From assembly GCA_035967665.1 (NCBI GenBank), contig JAYWLB010000101.1, positions 9,770-73,769 of the forward strand: a stretch of 64,000 bases of DNA. The letters run 5' to 3'. The notes beneath the pieces were generated by a model. That model worked only from the letters and a program-made list of their open reading frames with translations. It made no database searches and was not told the origin of the DNA. Origin of the DNA: Arctic95D-9 sp035967665. GTDB lineage: Bacteria > Verrucomicrobiota > Verrucomicrobiia > Verrucomicrobiales > DEV007. Each line of letters starts with the position of its first letter. The first letter of the stretch is position 1. The translations under genes were made by a program, and so were the position numbers. Below are positions 16,965 to 26,522 of this stretch, piece by piece.

Positions 16965-19592
16965 ATGAAAAAGTATCTCCCGGCCCTTTACGCCCTCACT
17001 CTTGCCGCCTTCCCTGCCATCGGGGAAGAAGCTCCCTTCGTGCCCGCTGCGGACCTCCGGGTTCCCGACGGTCTCGAAGTCACCGTCTGGGCCAAATCGC
17101 CCCTGCTCCTGAACCCCACTAACATGGACACCGACGCGGCGGGTCGCATCTGGGTCGCTGAGGGAGTCAACTACCGCAGGGCCGTCCACCGTCCCGAAGG
17201 CGATCGCATCGTCGTAATCGCTGACACGGACAACGACGGCACTGCAGACTCGACGCACACTTTCATCCAGGATCCGGAACTTGTTTCCCCGCTCGGAGTG
17301 AGTGTCTTTGACAATAAAATTGTGGTTGCTCAGCCGCCTCACATTATCATCTACACCGATGTCGACCGTGACCTGAAGTTTGATCCGGAGATCGACACCC
17401 GGGAGGAATTCCTTTCGGGTTTCAACGCGAGAAATCACGACCACTCGCTCCATGCCACGGTGGCGGGCCCCGATGGAAACTGGTATTTCAATCAGGGAAA
17501 CTGCGGCGCGAGAATTGAAGACAAAGACGGCCGCGTTTTTCAATCGGGCGGCCCCTACTACAACAGCGGAGCCGGTTCTCACAAGTGGTTCAACAATCCC
17601 AATGACTACGCCGGCAAACCATCCGACGACGGAAATATCTACAGCGCGGGCTTCGCAGGAAGAATCGCCCCGGATGGATCCGGCCTTCAGATTATCGGCG
17701 ACGGATTTCGCAACAGCTACGAACTCTGTGTGAATTCATTCGGCGATATTTTTCAAAATGACAACGACGACCCTCCCGCCTGCCGAAACACCTGGCTGAT
17801 GGAAGGAGGCAGTCTCGGCTTCTTTTCAAAAGATGGAACCCGTCTCTGGCAGACCGACCGCCGCCCCGGCCAGTCAATGCAGCGGGCTCACTGGCGACAG
17901 GACGATCCCGGTATCATTCCCGCAGGCGACATTCACGGCCCCGGCTCTCCCACCGGCGTGACCTTTTACGAGAACGGAGCGCTCCCCGAAGAATACGAAG
18001 GCATGTTCCTCAGTTGCGAAGCTCGCGCGCGCATCATTCAAAGCTACCATCCCGAACTGTCGGAGACAGGCTCAGAAGTGGCCCTCGGAAAACGAAGCGA
18101 TTTCCTCACCTGCGAAGAAAACATCATGTTCCGTCCGTCCGACATCATGGTCGGAGCCGACGGGGCACTCTACGTGGCCGACTGGTATGACTCCGGTGTC
18201 GGAGGACACAAATCCGAAGACCCTGCGTTCGCGGGCGCGATCTATCGAATTGCCCCGAAAGATTTCGCCCCCGCGATTCCGGCCGCGAGCGGAGACAAAA
18301 TCGAAGATGCGGTCGCACTCCTGAAAAGCCCGGCCACCAACGTGCGTCTCACCGGATTCGAAATCTTGAAAGCATCAGGCAGCGCCGCCCTCCCCGCAGT
18401 GGAGAAGTTGCTCGAAAGTGACAACCGGTGGTTCTCGGCCCGCGCCGTTTGGTTGCTTCCCTATCTCGGCGAGTCAGGCGTCAGTGCGTGTCGGGAACGT
18501 CTCAGCGACGAATCGCCGGAACAACGAATCCTCGCCTTTCGTGCCCTGCGCGCAGCGGGACATGACGTTATCGAAATGGCACAATCTCTCGTGAAGGATC
18601 CCGCCGCGACGGTTCGGCGCGAAGTGGCCGTTTCGCTCCGCGACCTCGATCCCGCAGCCAAACTTCCGCTCGTGATCGAACTGTTTGCAACCTCGGACGG
18701 AACCGACCGGCACTACCTCGAGGCCTGCGGGCTTGCCGCCGAAGATATCGAGGACGGAGTATGGACCGCGCTCAGAGATCAAAATCAGGGAGACCCCTTG
18801 AAATGGTCGGACGCTTTTGCCTGGAACACCTGGCGACTCATGACAGAACTGGCGGTCCCCTCGTTGACGATACGGGCATCGGCAGAAGCCCTGACACCGG
18901 AGCAACGGAAATTCGCGATGGAATCAATGGCATTCATCGGCTCAAAAGAAGCCGTCGACGCCATTGCTGATCTCGCCTCGGGGGAAAGCGAACTCGCAAA
19001 AGATGCCTCGTGGTGGCTCGTCAACCGCGGCCTCACCAAGTGGGCGGAATACGGAACGCGCGAGCTTCTCAAGGAGCGCGGCATTTATGATCCCGAAAAC
19101 ATCGTCGTTCAAGCCGTCTCGGTTCCTGACAGTCCGAACACCACCCTTCCCTCTCCGCAGGAACTGGCCAAAGAAACCGGAGATCCCTCCGTCGGAAAAA
19201 TGCATGCCGCGAGATGTGTCATGTGTCACAAAATCGACGGATCCGGTGTCGAATACGGCCCCGACCTGAGAGACTGGGTCGCAAATCAGGGCAGAGAGGC
19301 ATTTTTTGAGGCAGTCATCAATCCCTCCTCCGGCCTCGCTCACGGCTATCAGGGATATGCCATCAATCTGAAAGACGGGACCGTCGTCGAAGGCCTCGTT
19401 TTCAGCAAACTGGATCCAGTCGTAGTCGTTTCAACCGGTGGTCTTGAACAGCTCATTCCCAAAGATCGAATCAAGAACATGAAACGGATGTGGAACAAAT
19501 CACTCATGCTTTCAGCCGACCAGCTCGGCTTCACTGCTGAGCAACTGGTCGACCTCGCCGCGTTTATGGAAACTTATCAGAGCGCCCCTTAG
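16965..19592 (+). CDS. PVC-type membrane-bound dehydrogenase with HEAT repeats and haem domain
   Basis: A large exported oxidoreductase of about 875 residues, starting at MKKYLPALYALTLAAFPAIG. The N-terminal beta-propeller has LRVPDGLEVTVWA and FNARNHDHSLHATVAGPDGNW; HEAT-like helical repeats cover roughly residues 440-700; a C-terminal cytochrome-type domain carries CVMCHKIDGSG, a CxxCH haem site, with EYGPDL and the closing MKRMWNKSLM. The architecture matches the PVC dehydrogenase/haem-binding families typically found next to sulfatases. The substrate is probably a sugar moiety released outside the cytoplasm; this is inference. Confidence 0.9.
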   Translation: MKKYLPALYALTLAAFPAIGEEAPFVPAADLRVPDGLEVTVWAKSPLLLNPTNMDTDAAGRIWVAEGVNYRRAVHRPEGDRIVVIADTDNDGTADSTHTFIQDPELVSPLGVSVFDNKIVVAQPPHIIIYTDVDRDLKFDPEIDTREEFLSGFNARNHDHSLHATVAGPDGNWYFNQGNCGARIEDKDGRVFQSGGPYYNSGAGSHKWFNNPNDYAGKPSDDGNIYSAGFAGRIAPDGSGLQIIGDGFRNSYELCVNSFGDIFQNDNDDPPACRNTWLMEGGSLGFFSKDGTRLWQTDRRPGQSMQRAHWRQDDPGIIPAGDIHGPGSPTGVTFYENGALPEEYEGMFLSCEARARIIQSYHPELSETGSEVALGKRSDFLTCEENIMFRPSDIMVGADGALYVADWYDSGVGGHKSEDPAFAGAIYRIAPKDFAPAIPAASGDKIEDAVALLKSPATNVRLTGFEILKASGSAALPAVEKLLESDNRWFSARAVWLLPYLGESGVSACRERLSDESPEQRILAFRALRAAGHDVIEMAQSLVKDPAATVRREVAVSLRDLDPAAKLPLVIELFATSDGTDRHYLEACGLAAEDIEDGVWTALRDQNQGDPLKWSDAFAWNTWRLMTELAVPSLTIRASAEALTPEQRKFAMESMAFIGSKEAVDAIADLASGESELAKDASWWLVNRGLTKWAEYGTRELLKERGIYDPENIVVQAVSVPDSPNTTLPSPQELAKETGDPSVGKMHAARCVMCHKIDGSGVEYGPDLRDWVANQGREAFFEAVINPSSGLAHGYQGYAINLKDGTVVEGLVFSKLDPVVVVSTGGLEQLIPKDRIKNMKRMWNKSLMLSADQLGFTAEQLVDLAAFMETYQSAP

Positions 19593-19610
19593 CAGATTAG
19601 AACCAGCATC

Positions 19611-21143
19611 ATGACCAGACTCATCCTCTCAGTTGCCACGCTTGTCGCGATTCAAGTGTGCCATGCCGATCCGTCAGAAACGGGGACGAAGCCCAATGTC
19701 ATCCTCATTTACGCGGACGATCTCGGGCCCGGATTGTTGGGATGTTATGGTCAGAAACTGATCAAGACACCCAACATCGACCGTCTCGCTGAAGAAGGCA
19801 TGAAGTTCAGCAACTACTACGGCGGCGTGTTTTGCGCTCCGGCTCGCTGGACCTTGTTGACAGGACTTCACGACGGTCGACGCGGCGGATGGGAACAGAG
19901 CCAGGCGGGGCTACCCATCCTCAGAGATTCAGGAAAAATTTCCGAGGAGGAGTATCAGAGGAGATTGGAGAAAGTGAAAGCAAACGCCCACCCCATCGCT
20001 CCGGGCGAAGTTTTTCTGGGGCAGGTTGCGCAGGAAGCCGGCTACGTCACCGCTCAGTTCGGCAAGCTGGACCGGGGCTTTCTGACCTGGGCGGAGCGCG
20101 TCGAACGATTCGGGTGGGATTACCACCTGGGTTACTACGACCATCAGCGAGCCCACGGCTTCTACCCTCCCTACCTCTGGCGCAACGGCGAAAAGATCAC
20201 ACTCGAGGGAAACACCGATCCCTATTGCGGAAAGATGAGCGAAAAGGGCAACGAACCGGTCGGTGCCGGCGGGAAGACCTATTCACAAAACGTTTTCATA
20301 GAAGACATTCTTCGCTTTCTGAAAGAGAACCGTGACAACCCTTTCTTTCTTTATCACTCCACCCAACTGCCTCACGGCCCCGTCGCAATTCCGGAGCTCC
20401 ACCCCGATTTTGCCGATCATCCCACCCTCTCTCTCGCCGAGAAGAAATACGCCTCAATGGTCAAAATGCTGGACGACCATGTCGGGCTTATCATGAAGGA
20501 ACTGAAAGCGCTCGGGATCGACAACAACACCCTCGTCGCCTTCACCTCTGACAACGGCCACGAACTCTACTACGGTCCGAAACCGGCCTATCAGCAGCAG
20601 AAATTCCCGAATGGCGTGAAGGCAAATCTGACCGACAAAAAGTGGCGCACCTCGGAGGCCGGGGACGTTTTCAACGGAGCAGGTGGCCGCGCCGGAATCA
20701 AACGCTCCGGCTATCAGGGGGGAATCCAATGTCCGATGATTGTTCGCTGGCCCGGCAAAATCGCTCCCGGAACCGAAACGGATCTCCTCAGCGCTCACTA
20801 CGATTTCATGGCAACCCTCGCCGATATCACCGGAGCGAAATCTCCCCCGGGCAAGGACAGCCTCTCCTACCTCCCGACCCTGCTTTCGAAGCCGCAAACA
20901 GCGAACCACGATTTCATCATCGTAAACAATCGCTTCAATAAAATGGGAAGCTCTACGATTGTCACCCGCGAGGGCTGGAAGCTCGTTGAAATCGACCGGG
21001 AGAACGATCATTTTCAACTCTACAACATCAAAGAAGACAACGAGGAGCGCCACGAACTCTCCGGAAAATTCCCCGACCACGTGAGTCGACTGAAAGCGAT
21101 TTTGCTGTCCGGGTTAGACTCGGACCGCCCCGATCTCAATTGA
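19611..21143 (+). CDS. exported type I sulfatase
   Basis: A 510-residue sulfatase with signal peptide (LILSVATLVAIQVCHA), metal motif LIYADDLGPGLLGCYG and formylglycine signature FCAPARWTLLTG with Cys near residue 75 (CxAxR type). GQFGKLDRGF replaces the common GKWHLG, which marks a distinct sulfatase subgroup. FTSDNGHELYYG provides the second metal site. It starts 18 bp after the haem dehydrogenase and is probably co-transcribed with it. Confidence 0.92.
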   Translation: MTRLILSVATLVAIQVCHADPSETGTKPNVILIYADDLGPGLLGCYGQKLIKTPNIDRLAEEGMKFSNYYGGVFCAPARWTLLTGLHDGRRGGWEQSQAGLPILRDSGKISEEEYQRRLEKVKANAHPIAPGEVFLGQVAQEAGYVTAQFGKLDRGFLTWAERVERFGWDYHLGYYDHQRAHGFYPPYLWRNGEKITLEGNTDPYCGKMSEKGNEPVGAGGKTYSQNVFIEDILRFLKENRDNPFFLYHSTQLPHGPVAIPELHPDFADHPTLSLAEKKYASMVKMLDDHVGLIMKELKALGIDNNTLVAFTSDNGHELYYGPKPAYQQQKFPNGVKANLTDKKWRTSEAGDVFNGAGGRAGIKRSGYQGGIQCPMIVRWPGKIAPGTETDLLSAHYDFMATLADITGAKSPPGKDSLSYLPTLLSKPQTANHDFIIVNNRFNKMGSSTIVTREGWKLVEIDRENDHFQLYNIKEDNEERHELSGKFPDHVSRLKAILLSGLDSDRPDLN

Positions 21144-21156
21144 CTCAATCAAACTC

Positions 21157-22536
21157 ATGCCAAAATCAATCCTCCTACTCACGCTCCTGTCCCTGTTAAC
21201 ACCCGGCTTCGTTGTGGCGGAGCCAAAACCGAATGTGATCTACATTCTCGCCGATGACCTCGGCTACGGAGATCTTTCCTGCTACGGTCAGGATAAATTC
21301 GAGACACCTAACATTGATCGACTGGCAACGGAGGGACTCAAGTTCACCGCCCACTATTCCGGCAACACGGTCTGCAGTCCCTCCCGTGCCGTTCTCATGA
21401 CAGGTCAACATTCCGGCCACAGCTACATCCGCGGCAACCTCAAAGGCGAAATCGGTGCCCCCCTCCCCACGGAGATGACGGTCCTTCCAGAAGTGTTCAA
21501 GGCGGCCGGCTACCGCACCGGGGGATTCGGGAAATGGGGACTCGGCGTCACCACGGAAGAGGGTCGGGCCAACCCTCTCACGCACGGGTTCGACGAATTC
21601 TGCGGGTGGAAAAGCCAAACCATCGCGCACACCTACTACCCTTCAACCTACGTCGACAACGGCGAGGAAATCGCACTCGAGTCAGGAACCTACCTGCACG
21701 ACATCATCATGGATCGCGCTCTCGGTTTCATTGAAGAGAACGGCAAGTCAGGCACGCCCTTCTTCTGTTACATTCCCACAGCCGTCCCGCACGCAGCGAT
21801 GCACGCCCCGGAAGCACTTCACGAAAAATGGCGTAAAAAATTTCCGCAGTTCGATAACAAGATTGGAAAATACGGCGCCGGCGCTGAACCCTGCCCCGAT
21901 GTCGTCAACCCGATCGCCGGCTTCGCTGCGATGATGGAGAATCTCGACAATCAAATCGGAACCATCCTCGACCGGCTTGAGTCTCTCGGCATTTCCGACA
22001 ACACCATCGTCATGTTCACGAGCGACAACGGACCGCACAAAGAGGGAGGTCACGATCCACGCTTCTGGAATTCCTCAGGCAACCTTCGCGGACACAAACG
22101 CGATATGCACGAAGGAGGAATCCGCACTCCTATGCTCGTCCGCTGGCCTGCCGTTGTCGCAAAGAACAAAACCACCGATCACCTCAGTGCCTTCTGGGAT
22201 GTGCTTCCTACGATGTGCGAGATTTTGGACCAACCCGTTCCCGATCAGAACGACGGCATTTCTTTTCTGCCCACATTGAAAGGAAACGAAGACCAGCCCC
22301 GACACGACTACCTTTACTGGGAGTTTTGCAAAGGAACGAACCAGGAGATTTATTCTCAGGCCGTCAGAATGGGACAATGGAAAGCCTACCTTCAAAAGAA
22401 GCAGAAAATGGAGATCTACGATCTGGAAAACGATCCCTACGAAGAAAACAATCTCGCTTCCCAACGGCCCGAGCTGGTCTCTAAAATGGAGGAGATCATC
22501 AAGGAGGCCCACACACCGCTGTCGTCTCAGGATTGA
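21157..22536 (+). CDS. exported type I sulfatase, arylsulfatase A-like
   Basis: A 459-residue sulfatase. It has a signal peptide (SILLLTLLSLLTPGFVVA), ILADDLGYGDLSCYGQ metal site, formylglycine signature CSPSRAVLMTG with Cys near residue 73, GGFGKWGLG, and FTSDNGPHKEGG. The signature and subsequent HSGHSYIRGN resemble PVC arylsulfatase-like proteins. It begins 13 bp after the preceding sulfatase and is the last gene of the co-directional run that starts at 13337. Confidence 0.93.
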   Translation: MPKSILLLTLLSLLTPGFVVAEPKPNVIYILADDLGYGDLSCYGQDKFETPNIDRLATEGLKFTAHYSGNTVCSPSRAVLMTGQHSGHSYIRGNLKGEIGAPLPTEMTVLPEVFKAAGYRTGGFGKWGLGVTTEEGRANPLTHGFDEFCGWKSQTIAHTYYPSTYVDNGEEIALESGTYLHDIIMDRALGFIEENGKSGTPFFCYIPTAVPHAAMHAPEALHEKWRKKFPQFDNKIGKYGAGAEPCPDVVNPIAGFAAMMENLDNQIGTILDRLESLGISDNTIVMFTSDNGPHKEGGHDPRFWNSSGNLRGHKRDMHEGGIRTPMLVRWPAVVAKNKTTDHLSAFWDVLPTMCEILDQPVPDQNDGISFLPTLKGNEDQPRHDYLYWEFCKGTNQEIYSQAVRMGQWKAYLQKKQKMEIYDLENDPYEENNLASQRPELVSKMEEIIKEAHTPLSSQD

Positions 22537-22681
22537 CTCTTCGCGAACGGCAGGGATCCGTTCCCTTGAAAGAGCGGTTCGTTTAGAGGATTTTTCGAAT
22601 GAATTCGGTGACGAATTCGTCGGACAGCGGTGTTGGTTCTCATCTCGGTTTTCACCTTCACTGGCTACACCCAAACCTCCC

Positions 22682-24952
22682 ATTCTTATCAACGTATTTC
22701 GCGTCATTTTCGGCATCAGCCTCCTAGCGCTGCCATTCTACCTTGGCTACCGTATAAGTAGTCCGCTGATCATATGGCCCGTCGGGTTAATTTTCCTTTC
22801 TGGCTACATCGGAGGAAAATGGAGGCAATGGAAACCGCTCTTCAGTGATTTTTCTCCAGGCCCTTTCATCTCCAACCTCACCATATCCTACCTCGTTCAA
22901 TGCATCCTGGTCTCGGTTTTCTACTTCGCCGGACTTGGGCTCGGGAAAGGTCTCACAGACAACCCCATGAAAACAGGAATCACCAGCGGCCAATGGACCC
23001 TCATCGCCTGCGCGGGGATCATCACAATTGTGGTGAACGTCGTCATCATTCGATTCGGAAAACAGGATTCTCTGAATACCCTCAAAACGAAACTGGAAGA
23101 AACAGCCCCGGGTTTCCCCGCCTCCACCAGCGAAGACGACTCCGAGATTGAACTGCTCGACAAAGCAGTCACGGAAGAAGGATTCTTCAAAGGCCGACAC
23201 TTCAGCGTTTCAGACCACAGCCGAAAAGCGCTCAAGGATTGGCCATTGGAAGATGGCAGTTTGGTGCCCCGGGCTCCTGTTGGCGCGAGCGAGACGATGA
23301 TCGAATGCACGGAGAAACGGATCGGTTTCCCGCTCCCCGACAAACTGAAAAACCTCTACAAAATTCGCGACGGAGGGTCTCTGCCCACCTACTGGGTTCC
23401 GGCAGTCGAGAATCCCGAAGGAAAGTATCATGACTGGATCGACGCCTTTTCGAACGACTACAACGACCTCCGCCCCCTCGACTCCCTCACCCTGCTTCAT
23501 GACGGTTACCTCGAATACTTTGATCCCGAATATGATGACCCGGCCGTGAAAGAGAGCTGGTTCCCGGGCTCGGAAAAGCTTCTCGTCCTGACACAACGCT
23601 ACGGCATTGCGACATTACTCGACTACCGCACGAACGAAACCACCCCCGGAGTTCTCCTCGTTGATTTGGATCAGGACCCGGGGCAGCAAATCCGCACTCA
23701 ATTTGAAAGCTTTGAAGCCTTTTTCAAAGCGCTTCGAGAGGAGCATGATTTCCTCTCCCGCACAACAGATTCGGAACTTCCTGATCGCAAACAGCTGCGC
23801 GAATCAGGATACGATCCGCAGGCTCCCCACCAGTTCTGGGCAAGCTCCAGCGCAAACGCATCTCACGGAGTCTCCGATGAAAACTGGCAAAATGCGCAAA
23901 GCCGCCTCAAGCTTCCTCTTCCGGAACCCTTCAAGCCCCTCTATGAGGCTCTCGACGGGGGAATTGTCGCCTATCCGTTTCATCCAGGTCTGGGAGTCGA
24001 CGAAGACGGAGAGCCGCAATCTCCTTTCAGCGGACATCTCTACAGCGTCGGCGGCTTGCTTCCCCTCGAATCGTGGATCACACTCGACGAATTTTCTTCG
24101 CGCCTCGATTTCAAGGGAGAGAAACCTTACAAGGAAATACACTCCTCCCCGGAGAGACTCATTGTGATCGCAGCAAGCTACGACACCGCCCTGCTCCTCG
24201 ATTACCGCGAACGGATGAATCCGACTGTCGTTTATCACCACGATTTGAATGATCCCGACAATGGAATAATGCTCGGAACCACCTCCGGGTTTCTTTCCTC
24301 CCTGAGACGTCGACAATCCCCCTACTACAACGATCCCTCACCAATGACTGACGTGCGCCTCTCACCGAGGGTGGCGAATCCTGATAGCTTTTGGCACCCC
24401 AATCCCGGCACAGAAGGAGCATCCGAGGAAACGCTCAAACAAGCCAACGGGCGCATTGGAAAAGCGATCCCCGATCAAATCGCCGGGCTCCTCAAAAAAC
24501 AAAATGGAGGCACCCCGGTATTTCGGTTCCTCCCCCCTGTTGGTGAACGAAAGGACCCGATGGGGAAACCCCTCGCGGATTCCAGCCAAAACCGATGGGC
24601 GGACCTTTTCCCGGGAGGCATCCTTCCCGTCGGGAAATGGATGACGTTTCACGATTTCAGAAAGGTCCGGAACATTGCGCTGGAACAGGACATCCGTGAA
24701 ACGCTCATGCCGGAAATGATGACTGAACCAAACGTCGAAGAACGACTCCTTGTTATCGGACACCGAGGCAAACAAGCGATCACCCTCCTCGACCTATCGG
24801 AAGGTTCGTTTAGTAGAACGCCTTATCTATCCCGCGCTGACTACAGTGAAGAGAACGACGAATACCGACTCACCATCGCGCCTCTTTCGACGAATCATTA
24901 CACTCATGGAGCGATTCAATTGCTCAGAGCAAAGATCGATGAGTTGGAGTGA
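22682..24952 (+). CDS. membrane protein with three SUKH (SMI1/KNR4)-like domains
   Basis: The first ATG is at 22967, but the same frame is open upstream and encodes three more hydrophobic helices (FGISLLALPFYLGY, LIIWPVGLIFLSGYIGG, LVQCILVSVFYFAGLGLG) before the helix IACAGIITIVVNVVIIRFG that follows the ATG. The true protein therefore begins earlier, perhaps at a non-ATG codon near 22682, which is a guess. The soluble part holds three similar units of about 170 residues, each with a SUKH hallmark: YKIRDGGSLP, YEALDGGI and LKKQNGGTPV. SUKH proteins often act as immunity proteins against toxins; no toxin is adjacent. Confidence 0.7.
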   Translation: MLINVFRVIFGISLLALPFYLGYRISSPLIIWPVGLIFLSGYIGGKWRQWKPLFSDFSPGPFISNLTISYLVQCILVSVFYFAGLGLGKGLTDNPMKTGITSGQWTLIACAGIITIVVNVVIIRFGKQDSLNTLKTKLEETAPGFPASTSEDDSEIELLDKAVTEEGFFKGRHFSVSDHSRKALKDWPLEDGSLVPRAPVGASETMIECTEKRIGFPLPDKLKNLYKIRDGGSLPTYWVPAVENPEGKYHDWIDAFSNDYNDLRPLDSLTLLHDGYLEYFDPEYDDPAVKESWFPGSEKLLVLTQRYGIATLLDYRTNETTPGVLLVDLDQDPGQQIRTQFESFEAFFKALREEHDFLSRTTDSELPDRKQLRESGYDPQAPHQFWASSSANASHGVSDENWQNAQSRLKLPLPEPFKPLYEALDGGIVAYPFHPGLGVDEDGEPQSPFSGHLYSVGGLLPLESWITLDEFSSRLDFKGEKPYKEIHSSPERLIVIAASYDTALLLDYRERMNPTVVYHHDLNDPDNGIMLGTTSGFLSSLRRRQSPYYNDPSPMTDVRLSPRVANPDSFWHPNPGTEGASEETLKQANGRIGKAIPDQIAGLLKKQNGGTPVFRFLPPVGERKDPMGKPLADSSQNRWADLFPGGILPVGKWMTFHDFRKVRNIALEQDIRETLMPEMMTEPNVEERLLVIGHRGKQAITLLDLSEGSFSRTPYLSRADYSEENDEYRLTIAPLSTNHYTHGAIQLLRAKIDELE

Positions 24953-25054
24953 AGGAGATGGCAGCGCATTTCATTCGCTGCCAAGATTGCTCGAATGAAG
25001 CAGCCCGACACAACCGGGTATGGTACATGACCTTACCCTGTTAAGTCGAACGAA

Positions 25055-26497
25055 TCACTCGCCTTCGACGCCGAGCTCTTTGATCCACCAATCCAGATAC
25101 TCGCGATCTGAAACTTCAGCGCTCAGGCCGCGCTTTTTCATGGTGCGCTCATAGGTCGCCCATTTTTCAGCCATGACTTTTTCGAGGTCAACGGTGAGGC
25201 TCTCATCGACGGCACCCTGATCATTGGTATCTACGATCCACTGATCAACATCACTCCGAAGCCCGGCCAGCGTTTCCGCATACTTCGGATCTTCCGCGAG
25301 ATTGTTCATCTCATTGGGATCTGCCTTGAGATCGTAGAGTTCCTCTTCAGGCCGCGTTTTTGCCATGAAAGGTGAAGTCCACTTTCCTTCCTCGTGAAGC
25401 ACTCTCATGAGAGTATCAACAGGATAGACGGATCGCTTGTAACCGCTGTGCTGCATGTAGGGAATCTCAGGATGAAAATTCCGGATGTATTTGAAATCCA
25501 GCGTTCTCACGGAACGAATTCGATCCGGCGCATCACCGCAACGATCCCGCGCTGCGAACAACTTTTCATGACCGGCAAAGGCAGGATCAAAAAGATCCGC
25601 CCCCACGAGATTCCCCGGTGCCTCTACGCCGGCAGCGGCAAGTGTCGTCGGCATCATGTCGATGAGTGAAACGAGTCGCTCATCCACTTTCCCTGCCTCG
25701 ATTTTCCCGGGCCAGCGGGCGATCAGAGGAACGAGCAGGCCGCCGTCGTAAAGCCACTGTTTCCCGCGCACGTGAGGACGCCCGTGATCCCCGAAAAAGA
25801 GCACTAGCGTGTTATCAGCGAATCCCTCGGCATCGAGTCGATCGAGAACCGCTCCGACTTTCTCATCGAGCACCTCGATGCTCGCGAGATAATTGGCCCA
25901 GTCCGCTGTCGTGACTGGATGCTCCGGATAATACGGAGGAATCGGCGCATTCGGATACTTTTTGGTCGCGGTGACAAAAGCCCGGTGTGGCTCCTTGATC
26001 TGAATCTGAGCAAAGAACGGCTGGCCGTCTTTCCGCTGAGTCCAGTCATTCCCGTCGAAAAATTCTCTCGCGTCGTAGACCCAGTTTAAATGGGATTTTG
26101 CGAGTTTCTTCTCAGGTTCTTTCGTGCCCCGTCCGTTGCTCACGAAGTAACCGGCATCGTGCATGACATCGGTTACCGTTGTGGCAAAGTCAGGGAGTGG
26201 TTTCTTGTCGCGGGTATCATGATGATGCCCGCCCACCGTGGTCTGATAGAGCCCGGTTTGGAAAGCCGTCCGCGAGGCGGAACACACCGGAGCGGTCGAG
26301 AAGGCATTCGTGAAACGAGCCCCCTCTTTCGCGAGACGATCCAGATTCGGTGTCTCCACATCGGGATAACCGTAGCACCCCAACTCGGGCCCAAGATCGT
26401 CCGATACGATCCAGACCACGTTCGGCCTGTCATCGGCCGCAACCAGCGCCGGAGAAACCAGCGCCAGTAGCAGAAACAGTTTTTTGATCAATGTCAT
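25055..26497 (-). CDS. exported type I sulfatase in ECF-sigma operon
   Basis: A 480-residue sulfatase: signal peptide (IKKLFLLLALVSPALVAA), WIVSDDLGPELGCYGYP metal site, formylglycine signature PVCSASRTAF with Cys near residue 72 (CxAxR), and LFFGDHGRPHVRGKQW. It resembles the CSTSR-type sulfatase at 13337 in overall layout, including the missing GKWHLG, so the two are probably related paralogues. It begins 25 bp after the FAD oxidoreductase and is the last gene of the sigma-FecR operon. Confidence 0.92.
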   Translation of the reverse strand: MTLIKKLFLLLALVSPALVAADDRPNVVWIVSDDLGPELGCYGYPDVETPNLDRLAKEGARFTNAFSTAPVCSASRTAFQTGLYQTTVGGHHHDTRDKKPLPDFATTVTDVMHDAGYFVSNGRGTKEPEKKLAKSHLNWVYDAREFFDGNDWTQRKDGQPFFAQIQIKEPHRAFVTATKKYPNAPIPPYYPEHPVTTADWANYLASIEVLDEKVGAVLDRLDAEGFADNTLVLFFGDHGRPHVRGKQWLYDGGLLVPLIARWPGKIEAGKVDERLVSLIDMMPTTLAAAGVEAPGNLVGADLFDPAFAGHEKLFAARDRCGDAPDRIRSVRTLDFKYIRNFHPEIPYMQHSGYKRSVYPVDTLMRVLHEEGKWTSPFMAKTRPEEELYDLKADPNEMNNLAEDPKYAETLAGLRSDVDQWIVDTNDQGAVDESLTVDLEKVMAEKWATYERTMKKRGLSAEVSDREYLDWWIKELGVEGE

Positions 26498-26522
26498 GGT
26501 AATCTATCGCCGGTCACCTGAC

